Source: Chenggangzhangella methanolivorans (lineage in GTDB: Bacteria; Pseudomonadota; Alphaproteobacteria; Rhizobiales; Methylopilaceae). From it: a stretch of DNA of 64,000 nt. Shown here piece after piece: positions 1 through 8,603 of the stretch. Where the stretch lies: contig NZ_CP081869.1 in the NCBI RefSeq assembly GCF_019797865.1, positions 3,920,501 to 3,984,500 on the forward strand. The letters are read 5' to 3'. Numbering within the stretch: the first letter of the stretch is position 1; every line of letters begins with the position of its first letter. The notes under the pieces were generated by a model that was not told where the DNA came from, made no database searches, and was given only the letters and a program-made list of their open reading frames with translations. The position numbers and the translations under genes are program-made.

Positions 1-50
1 AAGAACGTCTCGGCTTAGGCCTCTTCTGCGCGTCCGGCATTTTCAACACC

Positions 51-96
51 CCTCATGCTGAGGAGCCCGCCATCGGCGGGCGCCTCGAAGCACGCA
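51..96 (+). repeat. Half unit of a dispersed palindromic repeat
   Basis: The stretch begins CCTCATGCTGAGGAGCCCGCC and ends GGCGGGCGCCTCGAAGCACGCA, folding on its GGCGGG/CCCGCC arms. The same unit recurs at 2978-3024 and, diverged, at 41483-41528. It lies just downstream of kdpC, in the 115 bases at the window edge where no gene is visible. Such GC-rich palindromes are common intergenic repeats in Hyphomicrobiales. Confidence 0.7.
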
Positions 97-115
97 ATTC
101 GCCGCTCTCAGATCG

Positions 116-721
116 TCACTGCGAGCCGACCTTGTCCAGCGCGAGGTTGAGCGCGAGCACATTCACCCGCGGCTCGCCCAGCAGTCCGAACGTCCGCGGC
201 TCGACGCTCCGCTCCACGAGCGCCTTCACCTGATCGGCGGGCACGCCGCGGGCCTTGGCGACGCGCTCGACCTGGAACAGCGCCGCCTCGGGGGAGAGAT
301 GCGGGTCGAGTCCGGACGCCGAGGCGGTCACGAGGTCCATCGGCACGGGGCTCGACGGGTTCTGAGCCTTGCGGGCCTCGACGTCCGCCGACACGCGCTC
401 GATCAGCGCCTTCGAGGTCGGCCCGTAGTTCGAGCCGCCGGAATTCGCCGCGTTGTACGGGACCGAGATCGACTTCGACGGATCGGCCGGGTCCGGGCCG
501 ACGGTCGCGGAGGGCCGGCTCTGGAAGTAGCGGTCGGTGGTGAAGCTCTGGCCCATGATCGAGGACCCGATCACCTTGCCGTCCTGTTCGACGAGGCTTC
601 CCAGCGCCTGCCTCGGGAACGCGACCTGCGCGATCCCGGTCATTGCGAACGGATAGGCGACGCCGGTGAGGAGGGTGAAGGCGCCGAGCAGGACGAGCGC
701 GGGGCGAAGATGGTTCAGCAT
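116..721 (-). CDS. kdpC: K+-transporting ATPase subunit C (KdpC)
   Basis: KdpC is the small single-span subunit that stabilises the KdpA-KdpB complex and assists ATP binding in the high-affinity, ATP-driven K+ importer of the inner membrane. The 201-residue protein has one membrane segment at about residues 6-28 and the family motifs FPRQALGSLV, GSSIMGQ and FQSRPSA, then a conserved C-terminal soluble half (ASASGLDPHLSPEAA). The start is the ATG read as MLNHLRP. An in-frame codon seven residues upstream would place extra residues in the short gap to kdpB. The kdpB stop is 13 bases upstream, so the genes are co-transcribed. The kdpDE sensor genes that often follow would lie beyond the left edge. 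Confidence 0.97.
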   Translation of the reverse strand: MLNHLRPALVLLGAFTLLTGVAYPFAMTGIAQVAFPRQALGSLVEQDGKVIGSSIMGQSFTTDRYFQSRPSATVGPDPADPSKSISVPYNAANSGGSNYGPTSKALIERVSADVEARKAQNPSSPVPMDLVTASASGLDPHLSPEAALFQVERVAKARGVPADQVKALVERSVEPRTFGLLGEPRVNVLALNLALDKVGSQ

Positions 722-734
722 GGTCAGCGCTCCT

Positions 735-2832
735 TCACGCAAGGCCGATGGTCGTGATGACGACGTCGATGAGTTTGATGCCGACGAAGGGCGCGACGAG
801 GCCGCCGAGTCCGTAGACCAGCAGGTTCCGTCGCAGCAGCGGGCCGGCCCCGATGGCGCGGTACTTCACGCCCTTCAGCGCGAGCGGGATCAGCGCCACG
901 ATGATGAGCGCGTTGAACACGATCGCCGACAGGATCGCGCTCTGGGGCGTTTCGAGCCCCATGACGTTGAGCGCGCCGAGCTGCGGATAGACCGTGACGA
1001 ACAGCGCCGGGATGATGGCGAAATACTTCGCGACGTCGTTGGCGATCGAGAAGGTGGTGAGCGAGCCGCGGGTCATCAGCAGCTGCTTGCCGATCTCCAC
1101 GATCTCGATGAGCTTGGTCGGGTCGCTGTCGAGGTCCACCATGTTGCCGGCCTCGCGGGCCGCGACCGTGCCGGTGTTCATCGCGACGCCGACGTCGGCC
1201 TGGGCGAGCGCGGGCGCGTCGTTCGTCCCGTCGCCGCACATCGCCACCAGCTTGCCCTTGGCCTGCTCGTCGCGGATGAGCTTGAGCTTGTCCTCCGGCG
1301 TCGCCTCGGCGAGGAAGTCGTCGACCCCGGCCTCCGCGGCGATGGCCGCCGCGGTCATCGGGTTGTCGCCCGTGATCATGACGGTGCGGATGCCCATGCG
1401 GCGAAGCTCTGCGAAGCGCTCGCGGATGCCGCCCTTGACGATGTCCTTGAGGTGGATAACGCCGAGCAGCCGCCCGTCGCGCGCGACCGCGAGCGGCGTG
1501 CCGCCGGCCTTGGCGACGCGCTCCGCGATGTCGCGGATCTCCTGTTCGGCCTTCGTGTCGACGTTCACGCTGAAGGCGCGCGCGACGTTGGAGCCGTATT
1601 CGGCCATGGAGGCCGGCTCAGCCACATATTTCAGCACCGCGTCGACCGCGCCCTTGCGCACGGACGAGATGTCCATGTCGACGCCCGACATGCGGGTCTG
1701 GGCCGTGAACGGCACGAAGGTCGCCTTCAGCGAAGCCATGTCGCGCTCGCGTATGCCGTATTTCTCCTTCGCCAGCACCACGATCGAGCGGCCTTCCGGC
1801 GTCTCGTCGGCGAGCGACGCGATCTGCGCCGCGTCGGCGAGTTCCTGCTCGGTGACGCCCGAGATCGGGATCATCTCGGCGGCCTGGCGGTTGCCGAGCG
1901 TGATGGTGCCGGTCTTGTCGAGCGAGCAGCAGCGTGTCGACGTCGCCAGCTGCCTCGACCGCGCGGCCGGACATCGCCAGCACGTTGAAGCGCACCAGCC
2001 GGTCCATGCCCGCGATGCCGATCGCCGACAGCAGCGCCCCGATCGTGGTCGGGATCAGCGTCACGAACAGCGCCACCAGCACGATCACGCCGATCTCTCC
2101 GCCCGCGTAAGCCACGAAGCTCGGGATCGACGCGACGGCGAAGATGAAGATCAGCGTCATGCCCGCGAGCAGGATCGTCAGCGCGATCTCGTTCGGCGTC
2201 TTCTGGCGCTGCGCGCCCTCGACGAGCGAGATCATGCGGTCGAGGAATGTGGAGCCGGCGGCCGCCGTCACCCGCACGCGGATCATGTCGGACAGAACCT
2301 GCGTGCCGCCTGTGACCGCCGAGCGGTCGCCGCCGCTCTCGCGGATGACGGGGGCGGACTCGCCGGTGATCGCGGCCTCGTTGATCGAGGCCATGCCCTC
2401 GATCACCTCGCCGTCCGCCGGGATGATCTCGCCCGCCTCGACCACGACGACGTCGCCCACTTTGAGGCTGACGCCGGGGACACGCCTCACCTGACCGTCG
2501 GCCGCGACGAGATAGGCCTCGGTCTCGCTGCGGGTGCGGCGAAGGCTGTCGGCCTGCGCCTTGCCGCGCCCCTCCGCGACGGCCTCGGCGAAGTTCGCGA
2601 AGATCAACGTGAACCAGAGCCAGAGGATGATCTGGAACGAGAAGCCGAGATCGGCGCCGCCGGTCGCGACGTCGCGGACGAAGATGATCGTGGTGAGAAG
2701 CGCCACCACCCAGACGGCGAACATCACCGGGTTCTTGATGAGGGCGCGCGGGTCTAGTTTTTTGAAAGAGGCCGAGATCGCGGGCCCGACGATCCCGGGC
2801 GCGAACAGGCTTGAGGTTGCGTTTCTGGACAT
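735..2832 (-). CDS. kdpB: K+-transporting P-type ATPase subunit B (KdpB), broken by a frameshift
   Basis: KdpB is the catalytic P-type ATPase subunit of the Kdp pump. The N-terminal part starts [13 protein letters not shown] at 2832 and carries membrane segments and the actuator motif ITGESAPV. The C-terminal part has the [12 protein letters not shown] hinge motif and the last membrane spans. The reading frame breaks at 1919-1926, where CTCG (minus strand) is tandemly duplicated inside the codons of the phosphorylation motif: DTLLL is followed by the shifted frame instead of DKTGTIT. Removing the four bases restores [17 protein letters not shown] and a normal protein of about 698 residues. 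As written, the gene cannot make an active pump. It lies between kdpA and kdpC, separated from kdpA by a 129-bp composite repeat. Confidence 0.93.
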
Positions 2833-2895
2833 CTTGGTTGCTCTGGCCCGGTCAGCGCCAGGCGGGTAAGGAAAACTTCGGCTGTGGGAGCGAAC

Positions 2896-3024
2896 TGCGT
2901 GCTTCGAGACGCCGCCCTCGGGGGCGGCTCCTCGAGCCATGAGGGAGGTTTTGCTCTCCCAACCCTCCAACGGTCCTCATGCTGAGGAGCCCGCCGCCTT
3001 CCGGCGGGCGTCTCGAAGCACGCA
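2896..3024. repeat. Composite inverted palindromic repeat between kdpA and kdpB
   Basis: Two half units face each other: TGCGTGCTTCGAGACGCCGCC on the left and its counterpart GGCGGGCGTCTCGAAGCACGCA on the right, around a spacer containing CATGAGGG and CCTCATGCTGAGG. Each half can fold alone and the whole can form one long stem. It fills the kdpA-kdpB gap and could affect read-through or mRNA stability. The same architecture occurs inside mxaA at 41389-41528. Confidence 0.8.
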
Positions 3025-3057
3025 GCACCGTCTGGTTCCGTGTCATCGCGGCCTGCC

Positions 3058-4761
3058 TCAGAAGGTCTGGCCGGCGAGCATGGCGAGGTGTTCGACGATG
3101 GGTCCGAGCGCGAGCGCCGGGAAGAACGTGAGGCCGCCGACGATCAGCACGACGCCGACCAGCAGGCCGACGAACAAGCCGCCATGGGTCGGGAAGGTGC
3201 CGGCGGAGGCGGGCGCGGCCTTCTTGGCCACGAGCGCGCCGGCGATCGCCATCACGGGGATGATCATGAGGTAGCGGCCGACCAGCATCGAGACGCCGCC
3301 GGTGACGTTGTACCAGGGCGTGTTGCCCGTGAAGCCGCCGAACGCCGAGCCGTTGTTCCCGACGGACGACGAGTAGAGATACATGATCTCCGAGAAGCCG
3401 TGGGGACCGGCGTCCTGCACGCTCGAGACGCCGAAGGGCGCGACCGTCGCGATCGACATGAAGCCAAGGATGAAGAGCGGCAGCACCAGAATGCCGAGCA
3501 GCGCGAACTTCACCTCGCGCGCCTCGATCTTCTTGCCGAGATATTCGGGCGTGCGGCCGACCATCAGCCCCGCTACGAACACCGCGACGATCACATAGAG
3601 CAGCATGCCGTAGAGGCCCGAGCCCGCGCCGCCGAAGATGACTTCGGAGAGCTGCATCAGCACGAGCGCCATCATGCCGCCGAGCGGCGTCAGGCTGTCA
3701 TGCATCGCGTTGACGGAGCCGTTGGAAGCGGCCGTGGTCGCGACCGACCAGAGGCTGGAATTGGTCACGCCGAAGCGCACCTCCTTGCCCTCCATCGAGC
3801 CGCCCGAGAGGCCGAGCGCGTGGAGCAGCGGATTGCCGGAGCCTTCCGCCCAATAGGAAACGGCGACGCAAGCCAAAAACACGACCGACATGGCGGCGTA
3901 GATCGCCCAGCCCTGCCGCTCGTCCTTCACCATCCGCCCGAACGTGACGCAGAGCGCCGCCGGGATCAGCAGGATCGACAGGACCTGGATGAAGTTCGAG
4001 AGCGGCGTCGGGTTCTCGTACGGAACGGCCGAATTCGCGTTCCAGAACCCGCCGCCATTGGTGCCGAGCTGCTTGATGGCGATCTGCGAGGCCGCCGGGC
4101 CTTGAGAGAGCGTCTGCTTCGCGCCTTCGAGCGTCGTGGCGTCGACATACGCGCCCATGTTCTGCGGCACGCCCTGCCAGACGAGGAACAGTCCGACGAG
4201 GATCGAGAGCGGCATGAGCACGTAGAGGGTCGTGCGGGTCAGATCGACCCAGAAATTGCCGACCGTCTTCGCAGAGGCCCGCGAAAACCCGCGGATGATG
4301 GCGAGCAGCAGCGCCACGCCCGTCGCGGCCGAGACGAAGTTCTGAGTGGTGAGGCCCACCATCTGGCTGAAGTAGCTCAGCGTGCTTTCGCCGCCGTAGT
4401 TCTGCCAGTTGGTGTTGGAGACGAAGGAGATCGCCGTGTTGAAGGCGAGCTCCGGCCCCATGGCGGACATGCCCTGCGGATTGAGCGGCAGCACATCCTG
4501 AAGCCGCAGGATCGCGTAGAGCAGGACGAAGCCCGCGGCGTTGAACACGAGCATGGCGACCGCATAGGCGATCCAGCTCTGCTCGGTTGTCTCGTCGACG
4601 CCCGCGAGGCGGTAGAAGCCGCGCTCGACCGGGCCGAGCATGGGGGTAAGAAAGGTGCGTTCGCCTTCGAACACGCGCGCCATGAAGCGCCCGAGCAGAG
4701 CCGCGAGCGCGGTCAGGATCGCGAAATAGATCGCGATCTGCAGCCAGCCGTTGATGGTCAT
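3058..4761 (-). CDS. kdpA: K+-transporting ATPase subunit A (KdpA)
   Basis: KdpA is the K+-selective channel-like subunit of the Kdp pump, related to SKT-type transporters and located in the inner membrane. The 567-residue protein has the normal length and is intact. It shows about ten hydrophobic segments and selectivity-filter-type motifs such as [36 protein letters not shown] and [13 protein letters not shown]. It starts ATG at 4761, 12 bases after the kdpF stop. The composite repeat at 2896-3024 lies between it and kdpB. Confidence 0.98.
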   Translation of the reverse strand: MTINGWLQIAIYFAILTALAALLGRFMARVFEGERTFLTPMLGPVERGFYRLAGVDETTEQSWIAYAVAMLVFNAAGFVLLYAILRLQDVLPLNPQGMSAMGPELAFNTAISFVSNTNWQNYGGESTLSYFSQMVGLTTQNFVSAATGVALLLAIIRGFSRASAKTVGNFWVDLTRTTLYVLMPLSILVGLFLVWQGVPQNMGAYVDATTLEGAKQTLSQGPAASQIAIKQLGTNGGGFWNANSAVPYENPTPLSNFIQVLSILLIPAALCVTFGRMVKDERQGWAIYAAMSVVFLACVAVSYWAEGSGNPLLHALGLSGGSMEGKEVRFGVTNSSLWSVATTAASNGSVNAMHDSLTPLGGMMALVLMQLSEVIFGGAGSGLYGMLLYVIVAVFVAGLMVGRTPEYLGKKIEAREVKFALLGILVLPLFILGFMSIATVAPFGVSSVQDAGPHGFSEIMYLYSSSVGNNGSAFGGFTGNTPWYNVTGGVSMLVGRYLMIIPVMAIAGALVAKKAAPASAGTFPTHGGLFVGLLVGVVLIVGGLTFFPALALGPIVEHLAMLAGQTF

Positions 4762-4773
4762 GATTTTGGTCCG

Positions 4774-4863
4774 TCAGAACCGCTCGGGGCGGATCAGCGC
4801 GAAGGTGAGATAGCCGAGGAGGCCGGCCGTCACGATCGCCGCCAGCGCGAAGTCGAAGGTCAT
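4774..4863 (-). CDS. kdpF: K+-transporting ATPase subunit F (KdpF), 29 aa
   Basis: This is a 29-residue membrane peptide with one hydrophobic span, beginning MTFDFALAAIVTAG and ending in the family-typical TFALIRPERF. KdpF is an accessory subunit that stabilises the KdpABC complex. It starts ATG at 4863 after a GAGGG ribosome-binding sequence and ends 12 bases before kdpA. The upstream 27-codon ORF ends 11 bases before it, so translation is probably coupled. Confidence 0.92.
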   Translation of the reverse strand: MTFDFALAAIVTAGLLGYLTFALIRPERF

Positions 4864-4874
4864 GGGGAGCGCCC

Positions 4875-4958
4875 TCACAACCGGTCGCAGGCGAAGCAAT
4901 AGCCGGCGGTCAGGGCGAAGAAGCCCCCCGCCAGTCCAAGCATGACAAGATCAAGCAT
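4875..4958 (-). CDS. 27-residue hydrophobic ORF leading the kdp operon
   Basis: A 27-codon ORF reads MLDLVMLGLAGGFFALTAGY followed by CFACDRL. It is one short hydrophobic segment with a CxxC near the C-terminus, placed directly before kdpF. It could be a second small membrane subunit of the Kdp system or a leader peptide. The start codon lies five bases after the end of an inverted-repeat arm at 4964-4978, and no strong Shine-Dalgarno is visible outside that arm. I do not know a named family. Position, hydrophobicity and the tight spacing to kdpF are the support. Confidence 0.6.
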   Translation of the reverse strand: MLDLVMLGLAGGFFALTAGYCFACDRL

Positions 4959-4963
4959 CGTAC

Positions 4964-5060
4964 GTCTCGCGCTTATGGTTGCGCGCAACGTCTCGCCGAT
5001 CGGCGACGACTGTGCGCGTACGACCGCACAGATGTCATCAACGCCATAAGCGTTCGAGAC
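4964..5060 (-). promoter_or_regulatory. Structured dyad upstream of the kdp operon
   Basis: The arms GTCTCGCGCTTATGG (4964-4978) and CCATAAGCG-TT-CGAGAC (5044-5060) pair over 15 bases with a two-base bulge. Enclosed between them are the palindrome TCGCCGATCGGCGA (4993-5006), the hairpin CTGTGCG/CGCACAG (5010-5031) and TTGCGCGCAA (4979-4988). As minus-strand RNA this is a multi-branched leader ending five bases before the first start codon. Alternatively it is a DNA operator, depending on where transcription begins. Confidence 0.55.
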
Positions 5061-5077
5061 GGGAGGCGAGGGTGTTT

Positions 5078-5094
5078 TATAAAGATCGTATAAA
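5078..5094 (-). promoter_or_regulatory. KdpE-like binding site
   Basis: On the minus strand two direct repeats TTTATA are separated by exactly five bases (CGATC). This matches the known E. coli KdpE half-site arrangement TTTATA-N5-TTTACA. It is an AT-rich island about 115-135 bases upstream of the first kdp start codon, with the expected orientation for activating the operon. No KdpDE genes are in the window. Confidence 0.6.
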
Positions 5095-5136
5095 GCTTTG
5101 CTGGACCGGCCGGCGGAGCCCGTCTGCGGAGACGGC

Positions 5137-7257
5137 TCAGGCGGTCACGGCGTGCCGGGCCGCGGGCGACGTCTCGCCGAGATCGATGATCCGGTCGGAC
5201 GCCCGGATGGTCTCGGGGCGGTGGGCGATGACGATGCGGGTCGTGCGCGTCTCCGCGATCGCTGCGTTGACCGCGGCTTCACGCGCGACGTCGAGATGGC
5301 TCGTGGCCTCGTCCATCAGCAACAGGCCTGGCTCGCGATAGAGCGCGCGGGCGATCAGCACGCGCTGCTTCTGGCCGCCCGAAAGCACCGCGCCCATGTC
5401 GCCTGTGAGCGTGCCGTAGCCCATCGGCATAGCGGCGATCTCGTCATGCACCGCGGCGAGCTTGGCCGAGCGCTCGATCCGGCGCGCGTCGGGCTCGGCG
5501 GCGAAGAACGAGATGTTGTCGGCGATCGAGCCGGCGAAGAGCTGGTCGTCCTGCATCACCACGCCCATCAGCGAGCGGTGGCGGTCCGGCCCGAAGGCGC
5601 CGAGCGGCTCGCCGTCGATCAGGATCTGGCCGTCGGTCGGCTCCAGAAGGCCGGCGAGCAGCTTCATCAGCGTGGTCTTGCCGCAGCCCGAGGGGCCAAC
5701 GATCGCGACCCACTCGCCGGCCTCGACGCGCAGGTTGAGGTTCTTCAGCACCCAGGCGTCGTTCGGCCCGTAGCGGAACGAGAGGTTCCTGGCCTCGATC
5801 GAACGCGGCCGGCCGCGCTCCTGCGGTTCGACGACGGCGCGGTCGCGCTTTTCGGGCGTCGTCAGCGCGATGTCGGCGAGGCGCTCGGCGTGGAGGCGCA
5901 GCATGCGCAGGTCGACCAGCCGGTCGGTCAGGTCGCTGACGCGGCGCACGAACATGTCCTTGTAGGAGATGAAGGCGACCAGCAGGCCGACGGTGAACGC
6001 GCCTTCCAGCACCTGCAGGGCGCCGAGCCAGACGACGAGGAGCGCGAGCCCGCCGATCAGGAACATGTTGGCGGTGCGGAACAGAAGCTCGAGCTTCTGC
6101 TCGGTGAGGCGCCGGTTCATGGTCTCGACCAACAGGTTGAGCCAATGCGCGCGGCGGTCGTCATAGCCGTTGAAGAGCTTGATGGCCGAGACGCCCCGCA
6201 TGGTCTCGAGGAAATGACCGTCGCGGCGGGCGGACCAGATGATCGCCTCGGAGGCCGCCTGCCGGAGCGGAGCGTAGAGCGCGATGCGGAGCGCGACGTA
6301 GAGCGCGGCGCCGGCGAGCGCGACGAGCGTCAGGCCCGGCGCGAAGATCAGCATCAGGGTCAGCGTCACGGCGCACATCAGTCCGTCGAGCACGCCCACG
6401 ACGAGCTCGGTGGTGATCGCCTGCAGGATGGTCTCCTGCGAGCCGAAGCGGGACATGACGTCTGCGACGTAGCGCGTCTCGAACCAACTCGGCGGCAGGT
6501 TGATGAGGTGGGAGAACAGGTTGGCGCGCGCCTGAACCTTGAGCTGCGCGCCGAGCGCGATCACCGTCCAGCCGCGCATCGCCGAGACCGCCGTCTGGAC
6601 GACGAGCAGCAGTCCGAAGCCGAGCACGAGCGTCGTCAGCAGGTCGCGGTCGGCCGTCACCAGCGCATGGTCGATGACCCAGACCATGAACAGCGGCGCG
6701 ATTAGCGCGAGGATCTCCAACCCGAGCGCGAGCACGAGCAACAGGCCGAGGGAGCGCTTCACCCCGTGGAGCCGCCCGAGCAGCGAGCGGATCTTGATCC
6801 GCGGCGGCGGCGCGCTGGTCTCGAAGCCGCCGGTGGGCGAGAGCTCGAGCGCGACTCCGCTGAAACGCCGCGAGGCTTCCGCGATCGGGATCCGCCGGCG
6901 TCCGACCGCGGGATCGTGGATGACGATCTCGTTGCGGCCGACGCTTTTGAGCACGACGAAATGGTTGAGGTCCCAGTGCAGCACGCAGGGCAGGCGCAGC
7001 AGCGAAAGCTCGTTCATCTCGAGCCGCACCGGGCGCGAGGCGAGGCCGATCTCGTCGGCGATGCGCACCAGCTCCTTGAAGCTCGCGCCGGTGAGCGAAA
7101 GGCCGAAGCGGCGCTTCAGCTCGGTCGGGCCGACCCGGTAGCCGAACCAGCTCGCCACCATGGCGATCGACACCAGCCCGCATTCGGCGGCTTCGGTCTG
7201 GAGCACGACGGGGAGGCGGCGGCCGAAGCCGAGGTTCAGGCGTTCGACGAGGCTCAT
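5137..7257 (-). CDS. C39-peptidase-containing ABC exporter (double-glycine peptide transporter)
   Basis: This is a bacteriocin-type ABC exporter that cleaves a double-glycine leader and pumps the core peptide out. The 706-residue protein starts MSLVERLNLGFG. Residues about 15-140 form a C39 peptidase with catalytic Cys in QTEAAECGLVS, His in LHWDLNHFVVL and Asp in IHDPAVG. A six-span membrane domain occupies roughly 165-440. The nucleotide-binding domain shows Walker A GPSGCGKTT, signature LSGGQKQR, Walker B LLLMDEATSHLD and the switch His in IAHRPE. All catalytic residues are present. The likely substrate is the small precursor at 9717-9875. The upstream HlyD gene runs into it in the same frame with no stop codon, which is unusual. 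Confidence 0.93.
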   Translation of the reverse strand: MSLVERLNLGFGRRLPVVLQTEAAECGLVSIAMVASWFGYRVGPTELKRRFGLSLTGASFKELVRIADEIGLASRPVRLEMNELSLLRLPCVLHWDLNHFVVLKSVGRNEIVIHDPAVGRRRIPIAEASRRFSGVALELSPTGGFETSAPPPRIKIRSLLGRLHGVKRSLGLLLVLALGLEILALIAPLFMVWVIDHALVTADRDLLTTLVLGFGLLLVVQTAVSAMRGWTVIALGAQLKVQARANLFSHLINLPPSWFETRYVADVMSRFGSQETILQAITTELVVGVLDGLMCAVTLTLMLIFAPGLTLVALAGAALYVALRIALYAPLRQAASEAIIWSARRDGHFLETMRGVSAIKLFNGYDDRRAHWLNLLVETMNRRLTEQKLELLFRTANMFLIGGLALLVVWLGALQVLEGAFTVGLLVAFISYKDMFVRRVSDLTDRLVDLRMLRLHAERLADIALTTPEKRDRAVVEPQERGRPRSIEARNLSFRYGPNDAWVLKNLNLRVEAGEWVAIVGPSGCGKTTLMKLLAGLLEPTDGQILIDGEPLGAFGPDRHRSLMGVVMQDDQLFAGSIADNISFFAAEPDARRIERSAKLAAVHDEIAAMPMGYGTLTGDMGAVLSGGQKQRVLIARALYREPGLLLMDEATSHLDVAREAAVNAAIAETRTTRIVIAHRPETIRASDRIIDLGETSPAARHAVTA

Positions 7258-8603
7258 GACGGCGTCCTCCCGGTGGGGCGAGGGGATCATCCATTCGAAG
7301 AGGCGGCGGCGCTCGATTTCGATGTCGGCCTCGAGCCGCATGCCGGCCTGGAGCGGGATCGGCCTGCCATAGGCGGTCACGTCCTGGCGGTCGGGCGCGA
7401 CCTCGATGCGGTAGACCGGCTCGTCGGCTCCGATCAGCCCGGTGAGGCCTGCGAGCTGCGGCGGGAGCTCCGCGGGGCTGACGGCCGAGCGCGAGACGCC
7501 CGTGACGACGCCGCGATAGAGGCCGAACTTCTGGTAGGGGAACGGCTGGTAGCGAAGGAGCACGGTCTGGCCCTCGCGCACGAAGCCGATGGCGCGGCTC
7601 GACGCGAAGAGCTCGGCGACGAGCTTCGAGCCTTCCGGCACGATCGAGAGCAGCGGGGCCTCCGCCCCGACGCCGCCGCCGAGCGCGCCGCGCACCGCCG
7701 TCACCACGCCGTCCTGCGGCGCGTGATCACCGCCTCGCGGCGGCCTTCCGCCTCGGCGAGCTCCTGCGAAAGAGCCGAGACCTGGCGGACGATCTCGCCG
7801 AGCTTCGCGTCGCGGGCGAGCGGGGCCTCGCGGGCTTGGGCCTCGGCGGTCAACCGCTCGCGCTCGTTCTCCAGCCGCTCGCGTTCGAGGCTCTGGAGAT
7901 CGGCGGCGATCCGCAGGCGGTCGCGCTCGGCCTCCTGAACGGCTGGGCTCGGTCGAAAATCCCTTCGAGCGAGCCCGGCGATCCGGTCGCGCGGCGTCGT
8001 CGGCCGAATCGCGCGCGAGCGCTGGAGCGCGATCTCGTCCGAGAGCCGCTCGCCCTCTCGAACGAGAACCGGGATGCGTTCGCCGAGCGCCCGCTCCTGC
8101 AAGGCGTGGAGCCGGTCCTGCCGGTCGCGCTCGAGCTTGAGGCTCTCCCGGCGGCTCTGGAGCTCGGCCACGGCGGCCGCATGCGTGCGGCCGATGGCGG
8201 CGCTTTCGAGTTCGGTCGAGATCAACGCCAGCGGATCGCCGCGGCGCACTGCGTCGCCTTCGCGGACATGCAGCTTCACGATGCGGCCGGCCTGCGGCGC
8301 GAAAACGCGGGCCATGCCGGAGTCCGGCGCGAGCCAGCCGGCGACGCGCGACTTCTGGGTGTGGCCGCCGAAGGTCAGCAGCGCGATCACGCCAGCGCCC
8401 GCGAACGCCGCGAACGCCGCGAACAGGACCGCGGAGATCCCCGGCGCGACCAGCACGGAGCCGAGCCACTGGGAGCGCTGCTCCTCGACCGCCTCGGCGC
8501 GGAAGAGATCCGCCGATGTCTCCCTCTCCCCGGAAGGGGGAGGCGGCGGAGGGGCTGCGGCCATCTCCGGAGCCATGGCGAGATTGGCGGCGCGCGCGGC
8601 CAT
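7258..8603 (-). CDS. HlyD/CvaA-type membrane-fusion protein, frameshifted
   Basis: This is the periplasmic adaptor that links the ABC exporter to an outer-membrane channel. It starts ATG at 8603, overlapping the stop of the upstream gene. A Pro-rich cytoplasmic tail is followed by one membrane span (about residues 50-80), a lipoyl half (GRIVKLHVREGDAVRRGDPL), a long Glu/Arg/Leu-rich coiled-coil hairpin and a beta-barrel part (LVAELFASSRAIGFVREGQTV). The frame breaks near 7715, where REAVITRR must join APQDGVVTAVRG. The C-terminus (ERRRLFEWMIPSPHREDAV) continues without a stop into the ABC transporter start. A lost stop codon or a true fusion are both possible. Confidence 0.85.

Noticed and set aside
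3040..4902. Long open frame on the plus strand opposite kdpA (620 codons)
   Set aside because: Arg/His/Glu-rich composition typical of an antisense shadow in GC-rich DNA; kdpA on the other strand is unmistakable.
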